Made by a program: the position numbers and the translations under genes. Below the pieces are notes generated by a model. That model saw only the letters and a program-made list of their open reading frames with translations, was not told the DNA's origin and did no database searches. This document shows positions 17,139-26,637 of a stretch of 64,000 nucleotides of DNA, piece after piece (the stretch's first letter is position 1; each line of letters begins with the position of its first letter). The stretch lies in contig JAFDWZ010000018.1 of the NCBI GenBank assembly GCA_018268195.1, positions 1-64,000 of the forward strand, read 5' to 3'. Origin of the DNA: Bacteroidota bacterium (GTDB lineage: Bacteria; Bacteroidota; Bacteroidia; AKYH767-A; OLB10).

Positions 17139-17495
17139 ATGCATTACACCTTAGACATGAAAGAAAAATACGCTGTATTGAAACTGCATGAACAAAAACT
17201 CAATACACTCATTTCCGCAGAACTGAAGTCTGAATTATTAATCCTGAACAGTCAGGGTTATGTGAATATTTTGCTTGACCTATCTGACACGAATTATTGC
17301 GATTCGTCAGGGTTGAGTGCCATATTGGTAGGTAACCGCATTTGCCGTAATGCCAATGGCAATTTTATAGTTACAGAAATCAGTGAGCCTGTAAAAAAGC
17401 TCATTTCCATTTCGCAACTCGATTCAGTACTGAATATTGTTCCTGCACTGGATGATGCAATGGAACAAATTGTAAAATCGGCATCTGTTAGTTAA
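17139..17495 (+). CDS. STAS domain protein, anti-sigma factor antagonist type
   Basis: 118 residues, a single STAS domain of the SpoIIAA/RsbV kind. The phosphorylation loop is visible as YCDSSGLSAIL (residues 53-63), after the strand NILLDLSD. In relatives the Ser of the DSSG loop is phosphorylated by a HPK-like anti-sigma kinase and dephosphorylated by a PP2C phosphatase. Neither is encoded nearby, so its partner is elsewhere or the role differs. It has its own promoter and is followed by the sorting-domain protein 22 nt later. Confidence 0.85.
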   Translation: MHYTLDMKEKYAVLKLHEQKLNTLISAELKSELLILNSQGYVNILLDLSDTNYCDSSGLSAILVGNRICRNANGNFIVTEISEPVKKLISISQLDSVLNIVPALDDAMEQIVKSASVS

Positions 17496-17517
17496 TTGAA
17501 TTTTAAAAAGAAATTAT

Positions 17518-18279
17518 ATGCTTAAAAAACTACTTATTACTGCTTCAATCGATGTTGCCGGCTTTTATGCTCAGGCGCAATGCACCCCCGATCCGAGTAT
17601 TATTGACCCCGGAGTTTACCCTGACAGTGCTACAGGACTTGCTGTTGGAACGGTTGGTGTTCCCTATAATCAGGTTATTCAGGTTCGAACCTTTATGGAT
17701 ACTGTGGTAACTATTGCACCATTTGGTACAGTAACTTTCCATTTAGATTCAATTACCATTAACGGTGTTAGCGGTTTACCTCCCGGGTTAACTTATGCCT
17801 GCAACCCCGGTACTTGTAAGTTTTTAACAAGTAGCAATGGATGCCTGCTTTTATCAGGTACACCTGTTACTGCCGGCATTTACCCAATCACTGTAGATGT
17901 TACTGCTAAAGGAAAATTATCCAGTTTAGGCAACATTCCATTCTCACAACCTCAATCGGTAACTTACTATACCATAACCATTGACACCAATTCAGGAATT
18001 ATGGAGCTCCTGCCGAAGGATAAGTTAAGCATGTCGCAGAATTTGCCTAACCCGTTTCATGATAAATCGGTGATATATTTTAACACTCCTTCAGGAGGGA
18101 AATTAGATTTCAAAGTGTACAATATTCTTGGTAAAGTGGTGTATGGCGAAACAATTAATTCGAAAAGAGGAGTGAATACTTATACCCTCGATGCAACTAA
18201 ATTTGCTTCAGGTATTTATATGTATTCCTTAACTTCGGGTAATGCCACAGTAACGCGTAGAATGGTTGTTGCTAAATAA
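17518..18279 (+). CDS. Secreted T9SS cargo protein with putative Ig-like domain
   Basis: 253 residues. N-terminal signal peptide ends near AQAQC. The middle (about residues 45-150) has a beta-sandwich look, with GLPPGLTYACNP and CLLLSGTPVTAGIYPITVDV resembling putative Ig (He_PIG/cadherin-like) repeats. The final ~80 residues are a type A T9SS sorting domain (SQNLPNPFHDKS, FKVYNILGKVVY, GIYMYSLTSG, MVVAK). Function unknown. Its stop codon overlaps the ATG of RNase Z by one base (TAATG), an odd pairing of a surface protein with a tRNA-processing enzyme. Confidence 0.8.
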   Translation: MLKKLLITASIDVAGFYAQAQCTPDPSIIDPGVYPDSATGLAVGTVGVPYNQVIQVRTFMDTVVTIAPFGTVTFHLDSITINGVSGLPPGLTYACNPGTCKFLTSSNGCLLLSGTPVTAGIYPITVDVTAKGKLSSLGNIPFSQPQSVTYYTITIDTNSGIMELLPKDKLSMSQNLPNPFHDKSVIYFNTPSGGKLDFKVYNILGKVVYGETINSKRGVNTYTLDATKFASGIYMYSLTSGNATVTRRMVVAK

Positions 18280-19193
18280 TGAATTTTGAAGTAACGATTT
18301 TAGGAAGCAGTTCAGCTACTCCTATCTTTCAACGACATCCCACCGCTCAGGTATTAAACATACGTGAGCGGTTTTTTTTAATTGATTGCGGTGAAGGCAC
18401 ACAGTCGCAGTTTTTGAAATACAAAGTCCGTCTTAGTAAAATCACACACATTTTTATTTCGCACCTGCATGGCGACCATTACCTGGGGCTGGTGGGTTTG
18501 TTGTCAACAATGCATCTACAGGGACGCACAACAGAGATTCATATCTACGGACAGGCCGAACTTATGGATGTGATTGAACTGCAACTAAGGCTTTCAATGA
18601 CACGACTGCGCTATCAGATAATTTTTTACCCCGTCAAACACTTTGCGCCTGCCATTATCATGGAGGATGAAGATATGATAGTTAAAACCATCATTCTCAA
18701 TCATCGTGTTCCGTGTACCGGATTTATATTTAAAGAAAAACCTAAACCCCGAAAATTATTAGTCAACAAACTTCAGCAGTATAACATACCGTTTTCGTAT
18801 TATGGAAAGTTGAAAGATGGATTTGATTTTAAGGATGTGGACGGAAATGTAATTGCCAATACCGAACTCACAATTGCAGCACGTTCTCCACGCTCTTATG
18901 CTTTTTGTAGCGACACCATCTACGATGAATCTATTATTGAAGATATCAAAGGAGTGAACTTGCTTTATCATGAAGCTACTTTTATGCACGATATGGCAGA
19001 TCGGGCACAAGCCACATATCATACTACCAGCATACAAGCAGCAACTATTGCCAAGAAAGCAGAAGTACAAAAACTCATCATCGGTCATTTTTCTGCACGT
19101 TACCGTGAGTTGCAACCATTGCTTGATGAAGCAAAAACTGTCTTCGAAAACACGGAACTGGCAATTGAAGGCACCAGATTTTCGTTAGATTAA
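18279..19193 (+). CDS. rnz: Ribonuclease Z
   Basis: 304 residues of the metallo-beta-lactamase tRNase Z family. The metal motif HLHGDH (62-67) is complete, preceded by FLIDCGEGTQSQ. Downstream are NHRVPCTGFIF, the metal-ligand region AFCSDTIYDE, LYHEATF and the C-terminal IIGHFSARY. It removes the 3' trailer from tRNA precursors; the tRNA-Lys in this window has no encoded CCA, consistent with the need for such processing. Translation is coupled to the upstream sorting-domain protein by a 1-nt overlap. Ends 9 nt before the convergent lptD. Confidence 0.95.
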   Translation: MNFEVTILGSSSATPIFQRHPTAQVLNIRERFFLIDCGEGTQSQFLKYKVRLSKITHIFISHLHGDHYLGLVGLLSTMHLQGRTTEIHIYGQAELMDVIELQLRLSMTRLRYQIIFYPVKHFAPAIIMEDEDMIVKTIILNHRVPCTGFIFKEKPKPRKLLVNKLQQYNIPFSYYGKLKDGFDFKDVDGNVIANTELTIAARSPRSYAFCSDTIYDESIIEDIKGVNLLYHEATFMHDMADRAQATYHTTSIQAATIAKKAEVQKLIIGHFSARYRELQPLLDEAKTVFENTELAIEGTRFSLD

Positions 19194-19202
19194 TTCCTTG
19201 TT

Positions 19203-21752
19203 TTAATAATTGTCGTATCGGTCATTCTTGCGTGTAAGTTTCAGATCTTGCAGAATGCTTGACTTTACATTAATCTGGAAATAGTAATTGGCCTGATAGC
19301 CGAAAGGTACCCAGTTAAGTCGCATCTCCCAACAATGCAAATCACGATAAAATCCCAGTGAAGTGTATGACAATTTCTTACTCTGAAAATCATATCCCGA
19401 GTTGAAAGTAACTTTCCAGTTTTGAGTAAGTGAAACATCGCCATTAAATCCTAAAATCTGTGTGATAATACCTTTGGTCAGTCCGGGGCGTGAATAATTT
19501 ATACTGTAATTTACTGCCAGATTATAAGGAATAGTGAAGTCAACATAATCCTCGGGGTGGTCATTTATTGCTTTGAGCTGATCCGGTGTTCCTTTCAGGC
19601 TTTTTTTCTTCCCTTTATTCTGATTCAGATTGAAACTTACACTGCTGCTTGCTGAAGACAAACGTGCAAGTTTGCCGTTTGCAGACAGCAAATATTCCTT
19701 GGTACGGATTCCTGATTCATTGATATAATAAGGATCGAAAGTTCCTGATGCGGTAAGATTAATTTTATCAAATAGAGTAGTGCGGGCACTCATTCCTATT
19801 GGCGAAAGATTGAAAGAATCCACAGCCATATTATATGAGGCAGCAATGCTGAAACTCTCCAAAAGTTTTATTTTTTTCAGATTGGTAGCAGTATCAGTGT
19901 ACTGTCTAACTTTCATTTCCAGATTATTGTCTAAGCTGAAAGAAAGAATACTTGATTTCCCTTGACCGGGACCACCGTACAGCGTATTGTCGTAGATGGA
20001 ATATTTTCTGGTATTTCCAATAGAATCTACCTGAACAGTTTTATAGTAACCATATTTATTTTCAGAAAAATCTGGCCTCCATGAGTAGCTCAGGTTAGGG
20101 GTAAGCACATGCCTGAATGCGGCAATTTTCCCTTTTTTGAACTGAAAGGTTCCGTAAATACGTGTATTGAGTGAAGCCGAAGTGCTGTATTCATGAGCTG
20201 CACTAAAGGTTTTTACCGTGTCTGTTACAAGCCAGTTATTGGCAGCATCGTAATGTAGGCGATAAGTTTGCAGATACCATCTCTCGCTGAAATTTGCTGA
20301 AGGTGTGAGGTTGAAAAATTTCAGTATGCGAAAGGAAGTACTAATCGGGATATTATGTTGCATACCGTTTTTCATTTGTCTGACCGTTGAATTGGTGAAG
20401 AACACACTGTCAGGATTTTGAAGCTGATTTTGAAGTGTACTACTGTAGCCAACACCAATTTTCTCATACCAAAGAGGAGTGCCTTCCGCATCTTTTCTAC
20501 GGAAAGGATACCAGGTTGCCATGCTCATATTTACGGTAGGAGCGGTGAGGTAAACCATCCTGGTTTGGGTGTTCTGCGAGTGTGTAATAGCTGATGAAAC
20601 ATTGAACTTCTTGTTGAACAATGATGTGGAGTATGAAATGGATGAATTAAAAGTATTGGTAAGGTAGTTGGATGCTGAAGAAATATTGCGGGTGTAATAA
20701 TCATTGGATCCTGCTCTTACCGATGCTGAAAAAATTCCGTTGGGGCGTGCTTTGGCATCCTGCTGATGCGACCAGTTAATGAAAAACTCTTTTGACCTGC
20801 TGTAGTCAGGCAAATCTTTTTCACTGACTTTGATAATAGAATATAGAAAGGATAAATTTCCGGTATAATGATATCGGTTGTTATAACGTGATGCCGCTCT
20901 TACAGCCCAACTTCCAAGGGTATAAATATCGCCCGTAAGCGATAAGTCAACATGGTCGCTGATGCCGAAATAATATCCTCCGTTTTTGAAGAAAAATCCA
21001 AGAGTGTTACTTTCTCCGTAAGCCGGAAACAGTATTCCTGAACTGCGTCCTTTGGTGTTTGGGAAAAGCCCGAAAGGTATAGCTGCAGGTGTTGGCATAT
21101 CAGCAATTACCAGGTAGGCAGGTCCGGTAATAATTTTATTATTAGGAATTACTTTAAGCTTATTGGCGGCAATGTAATAATGTGGGGTGTCCAGATTACA
21201 AGTAGTGTAGCGCCCGTGGCTTATATAACTGCTCTCGTCAGCCTTCTTTACAATTTCACCATGAATATATCCTTCGCCTTGCTGTGTAGTCACATTATAA
21301 ACCTTGCCTTTTTTCGAATCGAAGTTGTAACGCATGGTGTCAGCTTTAAATTCATCACTTCCTTCCTTGAAAACGGGTTTGTCATAAATTTTCCCGCTGC
21401 TGTCACGCAGTCCTGACGAAAACACATTTTTAGAGTTCCAATCAACGGTGATGTAGGCGGCTTTTAATTCAATGTTTTCATAGTTTACCTGAGCTTTCTT
21501 ATACAGATAAACTTTTTCGTCCGAAATATCAAATTCAATGGTGTCATCAGCAGTATAATGCACTTTAGACTTTATTTCATTGCTGATTCCAGCATGAATA
21601 GAATCCGTCTTCAACGAATCGTTTTGCACGGTCAAAGTAGAATCTGTAGAGGTAACAGGCTTGTTTTGAGCATGAACAAAAAGTGATGAAAAAACGAATA
21701 CCGCTATATACATCAGGAAAACAGGCGTTAATAAGTTTTTAAAAACGGTCAT
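19203..21752 (-). CDS. lptD: LPS-assembly protein LptD, Bacteroidota type
   Basis: 849 residues. Signal peptide near residues 10-30 (VFVFSSLFVHAQ). An OstA/LptA-like beta-jellyroll follows (about 65-210: TIEFDISDEKVYLYKKAQVNYENIEL, with DKPVFKEGSDEFKADTM). Then comes a long beta-barrel with alternating Tyr/Ser-rich strands; the LptD hallmark IPFGLFPNTKGRSSGILFPAYGES is at about 225. It inserts LPS into the outer leaflet with LptE. The C-terminal barrel end RKNDRYDNY lacks a strong terminal aromatic. It diverges from the amidase-mlaD pair through overlapping promoters. Confidence 0.9.
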   Translation of the reverse strand: MTVFKNLLTPVFLMYIAVFVFSSLFVHAQNKPVTSTDSTLTVQNDSLKTDSIHAGISNEIKSKVHYTADDTIEFDISDEKVYLYKKAQVNYENIELKAAYITVDWNSKNVFSSGLRDSSGKIYDKPVFKEGSDEFKADTMRYNFDSKKGKVYNVTTQQGEGYIHGEIVKKADESSYISHGRYTTCNLDTPHYYIAANKLKVIPNNKIITGPAYLVIADMPTPAAIPFGLFPNTKGRSSGILFPAYGESNTLGFFFKNGGYYFGISDHVDLSLTGDIYTLGSWAVRAASRYNNRYHYTGNLSFLYSIIKVSEKDLPDYSRSKEFFINWSHQQDAKARPNGIFSASVRAGSNDYYTRNISSASNYLTNTFNSSISYSTSLFNKKFNVSSAITHSQNTQTRMVYLTAPTVNMSMATWYPFRRKDAEGTPLWYEKIGVGYSSTLQNQLQNPDSVFFTNSTVRQMKNGMQHNIPISTSFRILKFFNLTPSANFSERWYLQTYRLHYDAANNWLVTDTVKTFSAAHEYSTSASLNTRIYGTFQFKKGKIAAFRHVLTPNLSYSWRPDFSENKYGYYKTVQVDSIGNTRKYSIYDNTLYGGPGQGKSSILSFSLDNNLEMKVRQYTDTATNLKKIKLLESFSIAASYNMAVDSFNLSPIGMSARTTLFDKINLTASGTFDPYYINESGIRTKEYLLSANGKLARLSSASSSVSFNLNQNKGKKKSLKGTPDQLKAINDHPEDYVDFTIPYNLAVNYSINYSRPGLTKGIITQILGFNGDVSLTQNWKVTFNSGYDFQSKKLSYTSLGFYRDLHCWEMRLNWVPFGYQANYYFQINVKSSILQDLKLTRKNDRYDNY

Positions 21753-21782
21753 TCGAATTGTTATACTTGGAGAGAAAACCTA

Positions 21783-21803
21783 TATTTTTGAGCCGCAAAG
21801 GTA
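21783..21803. promoter_or_regulatory. Overlapping divergent -7 elements, lptD / amidase
   Basis: Plus strand TATTTTTG at 21783-21790 points to the amidase gene; minus strand TACCTTTG (21803-21796) points to lptD. The boxes are only 5 bp apart, so RNA polymerase should not be able to occupy both at once. Leaders of ~50 and ~40 nt are predicted. Confidence 0.55.
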
Positions 21804-21845
21804 ATTGAACAGAAACATACCACATTAACGAATTTACTGAAACAG

Positions 21846-23246
21846 ATGTTGTTTTCTACTAAGCTTTCGGGTGCCGGAGGATTTATTGTACTTTTAATGC
21901 TAACTTTCCTCTGTACATCAGCTACTTTAGGTACATATAAGGAACCCTACCGCGTAAAAACTGTTGTCATTGACCCCGGTCATGGAGGTCATGATTCCGG
22001 CTGCCTTGGTTCATCTTCCAAAGAAAAGCAAATTGCCCTTGAGGTAGCTCTTAAACTTGGAGATTTGATTTCTAAGAAATATCCAGATGTGAATGTTATT
22101 TACACCCGCAAAACGGACGAATTTATTGAATTGCATGAACGTGCCGCTATTGCCAACCGCAACCATGCTGATCTTTTTATATGTATTCATTGTAACTCAG
22201 GCGCTCCCGCTGCTTTTGGTGCTGAAACCTACGTCATGGGTTTGCATAAAACCGAAGATAACCTCAACGTAGCAAAACGTGAAAACTCTTCCGTGCTCTA
22301 TGAAAAGGATTACAAACAGAAATATGATGGTTTTGACCCCAACTCACCCGAAGCAAATATCATTTTTACACTTTACCAGAACGCTTATCTTACTCAAAGT
22401 CTGAAGTTTGCTTCGGCCGTACAGAGGCAGTTTGAGGAATATGCAGGACGATATAATCGTGGTGTTAAGCAGGCAGGTTTTCTGGTGCTTTATCGTACTG
22501 CCATGCCCAGTGTTTTGATTGAAACCGGTTTTCTGACTAATAAGACAGATGAAAAATATTTATTATCCGAAAAAGGACAACAAGCCGTTGCCGGCAGTAT
22601 TTTCAGAGCTTTTATGGCTTATAAAATTGATATGGAACATCCCGGCAGTAAAGAAAAGGAAAATGCAACTGCCGATATTGACTTGAAAAAAGAACAACCG
22701 ATAGCTATAACCCCGGACGATAATGATAATACTAAAACCAAATCACAGGAAACTAAAAATGATACCCCATCCGGCACACCTGTAAACAATAAAAATTCTG
22801 AAAAAAGTAATCCTATTGCTAAGGACAGCGCTAAAAATGGTAGTTCAAGTGTTATTAAAAAGGAAACAGAACCTAAAATACAACCGGTTAAGGCTGCCGA
22901 TGTGAAGAATACAACACCAAAAACTGAAGTAAAAACAGAACAGCCGCCAACACCTGAGAAATCAAGTGTGAAAAGTTATCCTGATTTGTTTTATACCGTT
23001 CAGGTTGCAGCCGTTCAGCCTGAGGTTTTGGAGAGTGAAATTAAAAAATTCAGCATGCTTGATGTGCAAACATTCAAAGCAGAAAATGGTATGATAAGAA
23101 TTTGTAATGGTGTTTACACCAATTATAATAAAGCTATAGAGGCTCAAATGGCTGTGAGGAAAAAGGGCTTTTCAGATGCTTTTGTTACACCCTACTATAA
23201 AGGAAAAAGAATATCTGTAAAGGAAGCAACAACAATTAAAAAGTAA
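21846..23246 (+). CDS. N-acetylmuramoyl-L-alanine amidase with SPOR-like C-terminus
   Basis: 466 residues. N-terminal signal/anchor, then an Amidase_3 domain (about 38-260): VVIDPGHGGHDSG with zinc His47, the Glu-containing SSSKEKQIALEVAL, DLFICIHCNSG and SVLIETGFLTNK with the catalytic Glu. A ~110-residue Lys/Thr/Pro-rich linker (about 265-375) joins a C-terminal ~75-residue SPOR-like domain (YTVQVAAVQPE to KGFSDAFVTPYYKG), which would bind denuded septal glycans. It splits the amide bond between peptide stem and glycan during cell separation. mlaD starts 6 nt after it. Confidence 0.9.
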   Translation: MLFSTKLSGAGGFIVLLMLTFLCTSATLGTYKEPYRVKTVVIDPGHGGHDSGCLGSSSKEKQIALEVALKLGDLISKKYPDVNVIYTRKTDEFIELHERAAIANRNHADLFICIHCNSGAPAAFGAETYVMGLHKTEDNLNVAKRENSSVLYEKDYKQKYDGFDPNSPEANIIFTLYQNAYLTQSLKFASAVQRQFEEYAGRYNRGVKQAGFLVLYRTAMPSVLIETGFLTNKTDEKYLLSEKGQQAVAGSIFRAFMAYKIDMEHPGSKEKENATADIDLKKEQPIAITPDDNDNTKTKSQETKNDTPSGTPVNNKNSEKSNPIAKDSAKNGSSSVIKKETEPKIQPVKAADVKNTTPKTEVKTEQPPTPEKSSVKSYPDLFYTVQVAAVQPEVLESEIKKFSMLDVQTFKAENGMIRICNGVYTNYNKAIEAQMAVRKKGFSDAFVTPYYKGKRISVKEATTIKK

Positions 23247-23252
23247 CACAAC

Positions 23253-24182
23253 GTGAAAATATCTAATGAAGTTAAAGTTGGCATAGCTGTTATTGTTACG
23301 ATAGCAGGTTTTATCTGGGGGCTCAATTACCTGAAAGGTACAGATTTGTTTGCATCTACCAATAAATACTATGTTGTTTATAGCGATATTAATGGAATCG
23401 TTAAAACAAACCCCGTTATCATGAATGGTTTTAAAATAGGGAAGGTTGATAACATTGTTTACACAGCAGATAAAAGCGGTAAATTAATTGTGACACTGAA
23501 AATAGATGCAGATATTTTTGTGCCAAGGTCAAGCAGTGCAGTTATTGTTTCAAGTGATTTGCTGGGTTCAAAAGCTATTGAACTGGAGTTTGGAGAAGGC
23601 AGCGCTCCTGCAAAAAATGGCGATACCCTGATGGGTAATGTAGAGTCGGGATTAACCGAACAAATCAAACCACTAAAGAATAAAGCCGAAGGATTGGTGA
23701 CCTCTCTTGATTCTTTGTCGCTTGCTCTTTCACAATTACTCAATGATAATTCGCGCAACAGCCTTAATAAAACATTTACAAATCTTGAACGGATTTCATC
23801 CGGTTTGGATCAGTTGGTAAATGCAGACAACAGTCGTTTGCGTTCATTAATTTCCAATGCCGATGGTGTTGCAGCCAACCTTAATAACAACAAAGGAAAC
23901 ATTAATGAAATTTTGGGGAATGTAAATTCTCTAAGCGATTCATTAAACAAGTTGCAGCTTAATGCAACTGTTGAAAGATTGAACAAAGCAATTACTGAAC
24001 TGAACAGTGTCTTGACAAAAATTGATAACGGACAGGGAAGCCTTGGAAAACTGGTTAATAACGATAGTCTCTACATGAACCTTAATAATGCCTCTGCCAA
24101 TCTCGACAAGTTATTAATTGACCTGAAGGCAAATCCAAAACGCTATGTAAGCATATCGGTATTTGGTCGTAAGAATAAATAA
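23253..24182 (+). CDS. MlaD/MCE family lipid transport protein
   Basis: 309 residues with GTG start. An N-terminal membrane anchor (KVGIAVIVTIAGFIWGLNYL) is followed by one MCE domain (about 35-120: YYVVYSDINGIVKTNPVIMNGFKIGKV; SSDLLGSKAIELEFGEG). The C-terminal half is helical, with repeated leucine/asparagine patterns. Proteins of this family form rings that shuttle phospholipids between inner and outer membranes with an ABC transporter (MlaEF-type). No mlaE or mlaF gene is adjacent; the amidase lies directly upstream (6 nt), so they share a transcript. Confidence 0.88.
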   Translation: MKISNEVKVGIAVIVTIAGFIWGLNYLKGTDLFASTNKYYVVYSDINGIVKTNPVIMNGFKIGKVDNIVYTADKSGKLIVTLKIDADIFVPRSSSAVIVSSDLLGSKAIELEFGEGSAPAKNGDTLMGNVESGLTEQIKPLKNKAEGLVTSLDSLSLALSQLLNDNSRNSLNKTFTNLERISSGLDQLVNADNSRLRSLISNADGVAANLNNNKGNINEILGNVNSLSDSLNKLQLNATVERLNKAITELNSVLTKIDNGQGSLGKLVNNDSLYMNLNNASANLDKLLIDLKANPKRYVSISVFGRKNK

Positions 24183-24273
24183 TCTTCTTCCGGATTACAT
24201 TTTTATTCTGAAAACTTTTTGCCCCGCAAGAGGTTATTTGTTGTGTGGTTTTTACTGTCAGTGTTATAATGAC

Positions 24274-24281
24274 TATATTCG
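24274..24281 (+). promoter_or_regulatory. -7 element TATATTCG
   Basis: TATATTCG is a one-mismatch match to TAnnTTTG, 24 nt before the ATG at 24306 of the lipoprotein gene. Confidence 0.4.
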
Positions 24282-24305
24282 TTGCTCACCTATAAATCAG
24301 TCATT

Positions 24306-25436
24306 ATGAATATTCAGTCATTTTTATTTAGTGTTATAGTAGTCTCCGGGTTTAGTGCATGCAGTGGAATTGAAAATAACGATTCAGAAAATGCGATGGA
24401 GTTCACAGCAGATGAAGAAGAGTTAATAAAGCACAAAAAATCTTCGTCTGTATCTGTTTCCAATGGAAATTACTGGCAAAAAATGATGATGCATGAAGTT
24501 CGTGATAATAAAGGAACAATACTTTTCTGGCAACCGTTGCCTTCCGACTGGAAGTTTAATTCGCATCCGGCTGATGGTGTTACTATAAGAGGGCCTCATG
24601 GAATCAAAGTAACCGATTATCCTTTACAGAGTTACATGCATGATTATTCCGGTATGTTTGGACAGAGCAGTATGCCTAACCGTGCAATGCCTCACATTGA
24701 CGAATTGATACAGCAAGATGTTATTCCTTCGGCTGCAAGTATTGGGCTTCGCTACATCAAAAACTATGAGTTGCCTGAAGTTTCAAAAATGGACAAATGG
24801 TATTCCGATCAGCTTTATAGCATCACACCGCTTACTAAATACATTAAAGTTTTCGGTATTGATTGGCAAGATAATAATGGGAATGAAGTGTTTTCAGTTT
24901 TACATGTTTCATCTTCCAAAGGGCAGTATTCTGAAGTGTGGAGTTATAGGGTATCTCTTCTGGAAGCTGAACCATCTGTGTTTAAGCTTGCCAGGAAACA
25001 ATATGTTTTTTCATTGGCGAACATGAGATATAATTTAGAACCCATTATGGCATACAATCAGGCCGAGGCGCAACGCATTGGTCAAAGTTGGGATGCGTTT
25101 AATAAAAGGATGGCAGCCAATCAAGCTGCGTTTGAAGCAAGTCAAAGAGCGCATATCAACAGAACCAATGCCATTAATGATGCCATTATGAGCAACTGGC
25201 GATCATCCAATGCAGCAAGCGACAAAAATCAGGAACAGTTTATTGACTATGTTTATGAAAACCAAAATGTGGTAAACGAGGAAACTGGTAAAGCATACAA
25301 GGTGCAACAAGGTTACAATCAGTACTGGATGAATAACGATGGTGAATACATAGGTACACCTTCCAACACATATAACCCCAATCTTGACGAAAACCTGAAT
25401 GAACAAAACTGGCAGAAGTTGAATCAAGTAAAATAA
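24306..25436 (+). CDS. Lipoprotein of unknown function
   Basis: 376 residues from ATG 24306; an earlier TTG overlaps the -7 box region and is less likely. The signal peptide ends in the lipobox FSAC (Cys near residue 19). No family recognised. Visible: an acidic stretch after the lipid anchor (AMEFTADEEELIKHKK), a globular mixed domain with many aromatic residues (WKFNSHPADGVTIRGPHG), an Ala/Gln-rich helix (QAEAQRIGQSWDAFNKRMAANQAAFEASQ) and a Tyr/Asn-rich tail (GYNQYWMNNDGEYI). Probably attached to the periplasmic or outer membrane. The LLM flavin enzyme follows after 4 nt. Confidence 0.75.
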   Translation: MNIQSFLFSVIVVSGFSACSGIENNDSENAMEFTADEEELIKHKKSSSVSVSNGNYWQKMMMHEVRDNKGTILFWQPLPSDWKFNSHPADGVTIRGPHGIKVTDYPLQSYMHDYSGMFGQSSMPNRAMPHIDELIQQDVIPSAASIGLRYIKNYELPEVSKMDKWYSDQLYSITPLTKYIKVFGIDWQDNNGNEVFSVLHVSSSKGQYSEVWSYRVSLLEAEPSVFKLARKQYVFSLANMRYNLEPIMAYNQAEAQRIGQSWDAFNKRMAANQAAFEASQRAHINRTNAINDAIMSNWRSSNAASDKNQEQFIDYVYENQNVVNEETGKAYKVQQGYNQYWMNNDGEYIGTPSNTYNPNLDENLNEQNWQKLNQVK

Positions 25437-25440
25437 AGAT

Positions 25441-26487
25441 ATGAAATTTGGAATTGGGTTATTCGGTGACTCAGGCTTTGATATTGAAAAAAACAAATAC
25501 AGAAGCGCTGACCTGCGGTTAAAAGAAATTGTTGAAGAAGTAAAGCTGGCAGATGAAGTGGGAATAGATTTGTTGGCAATGGGCGAACATCATCGGGAGG
25601 ATTATGTGGTTTCTGCTCCTGAAATTATGTTGGCAGCATTAGCAACGGTAACTAAAAACATTATTTTATCAAGTGGGGTAAACGTTATCAGCTCCGCTGA
25701 TGCTGTAAAGCTCTATCAGGACTTTGCAATGATTGATTTACTTTCGGGTGAGCGTGCAGAGATTATGGCAGGCAGAGGCAGCTTTATTGAATCGTTTCCA
25801 TTGTTTGGTCAGGATTTAAGAGATTACGATTCGTTGTTTGAAGAAAAGTTGAAGTTGCTCTTGCAGCTAAACAAGGAGGAAGTAATAAACTGGAAAGGAA
25901 AATATCGTCCTGCCTTGGAAGATCAAACAGTTTACCCTCGACCCAAACGAAAAATACCGGTATGGATAGCCGTAGGCGGTACACCCGAATCTGTGGAACG
26001 TGCCGCTCATCTGGGTTTGCCTGTGATGTTTGCAATAATCGGTGGCGATATTCGTCAGTTTAAACCCTTATTTGATTTTTATAAAGAAGAATTTACTGCT
26101 TCTGGTCATGATGTAAGTAAGATGGAAGTGGGTGTACATTCACATACGTATATTGCTCCGACAAGAACCACCGTGATTGAAGAGTATTTTCCGGTTTATG
26201 CCCGACAAATGGATAAGCTGGCTATAGAAAGAAACTGGCGCGTTGGAAAATTCACACAGTCGAGATTTGAAGACGGAATGATTAAAAACGGTGCACTTTT
26301 TATGGGCGATGCGAACGAAGTTGCAGAAAAAATTATTCATGCAATAGAATTATTCGGACTAAAACGTTTTGTTGCGCACCTGGATGTAGGAGGTCCATCG
26401 CACATGCAACTGATGCGAACCATTGAACTGTATGGAACAAAAGTAATTCCAATGGTAAAAAAGCATTTTGAAAAACTGAAATCCTGA
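25441..26487 (+). CDS. LLM class flavin-dependent oxidoreductase
   Basis: 348 residues, bacterial luciferase-like TIM barrel. Typical segments: AVEEAD-like KLADEVGIDLLAMGEHHREDYVVSAP, TKNIILSSGVNVISSADAVKLYQDFAMIDLLSGERAEIMAGRGSF and the C-terminal ELFGLKRFVAHLDVGGPSHMQLMRTIELYGTKVIP. These proteins use reduced flavin (FMNH2 or F420) to oxidise small molecules. A putative NADPH-dependent FMN reductase gene follows after 255 nt and could supply reduced flavin; that link is an inference from position. Confidence 0.88.
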   Translation: MKFGIGLFGDSGFDIEKNKYRSADLRLKEIVEEVKLADEVGIDLLAMGEHHREDYVVSAPEIMLAALATVTKNIILSSGVNVISSADAVKLYQDFAMIDLLSGERAEIMAGRGSFIESFPLFGQDLRDYDSLFEEKLKLLLQLNKEEVINWKGKYRPALEDQTVYPRPKRKIPVWIAVGGTPESVERAAHLGLPVMFAIIGGDIRQFKPLFDFYKEEFTASGHDVSKMEVGVHSHTYIAPTRTTVIEEYFPVYARQMDKLAIERNWRVGKFTQSRFEDGMIKNGALFMGDANEVAEKIIHAIELFGLKRFVAHLDVGGPSHMQLMRTIELYGTKVIPMVKKHFEKLKS

Positions 26488-26637
26488 GCAGTTGTGTGCT
26501 TTAATTTCTTCTAAAAAAATCATGTTCAATTATAACAACCTACAGTAAACATTGTAGGGGAGAGGATTGTAGTTTTAAATTTTATTTGTACCAACAGCGG
26601 ATTGATTCTTTTGAACATTAACATCATAAAATGCCGA

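Noticed and set aside
26539-26558. Hairpin after the LLM oxidoreductase gene
   Set aside because: Only 6-bp stem and no T-run after it; not enough for a terminator.
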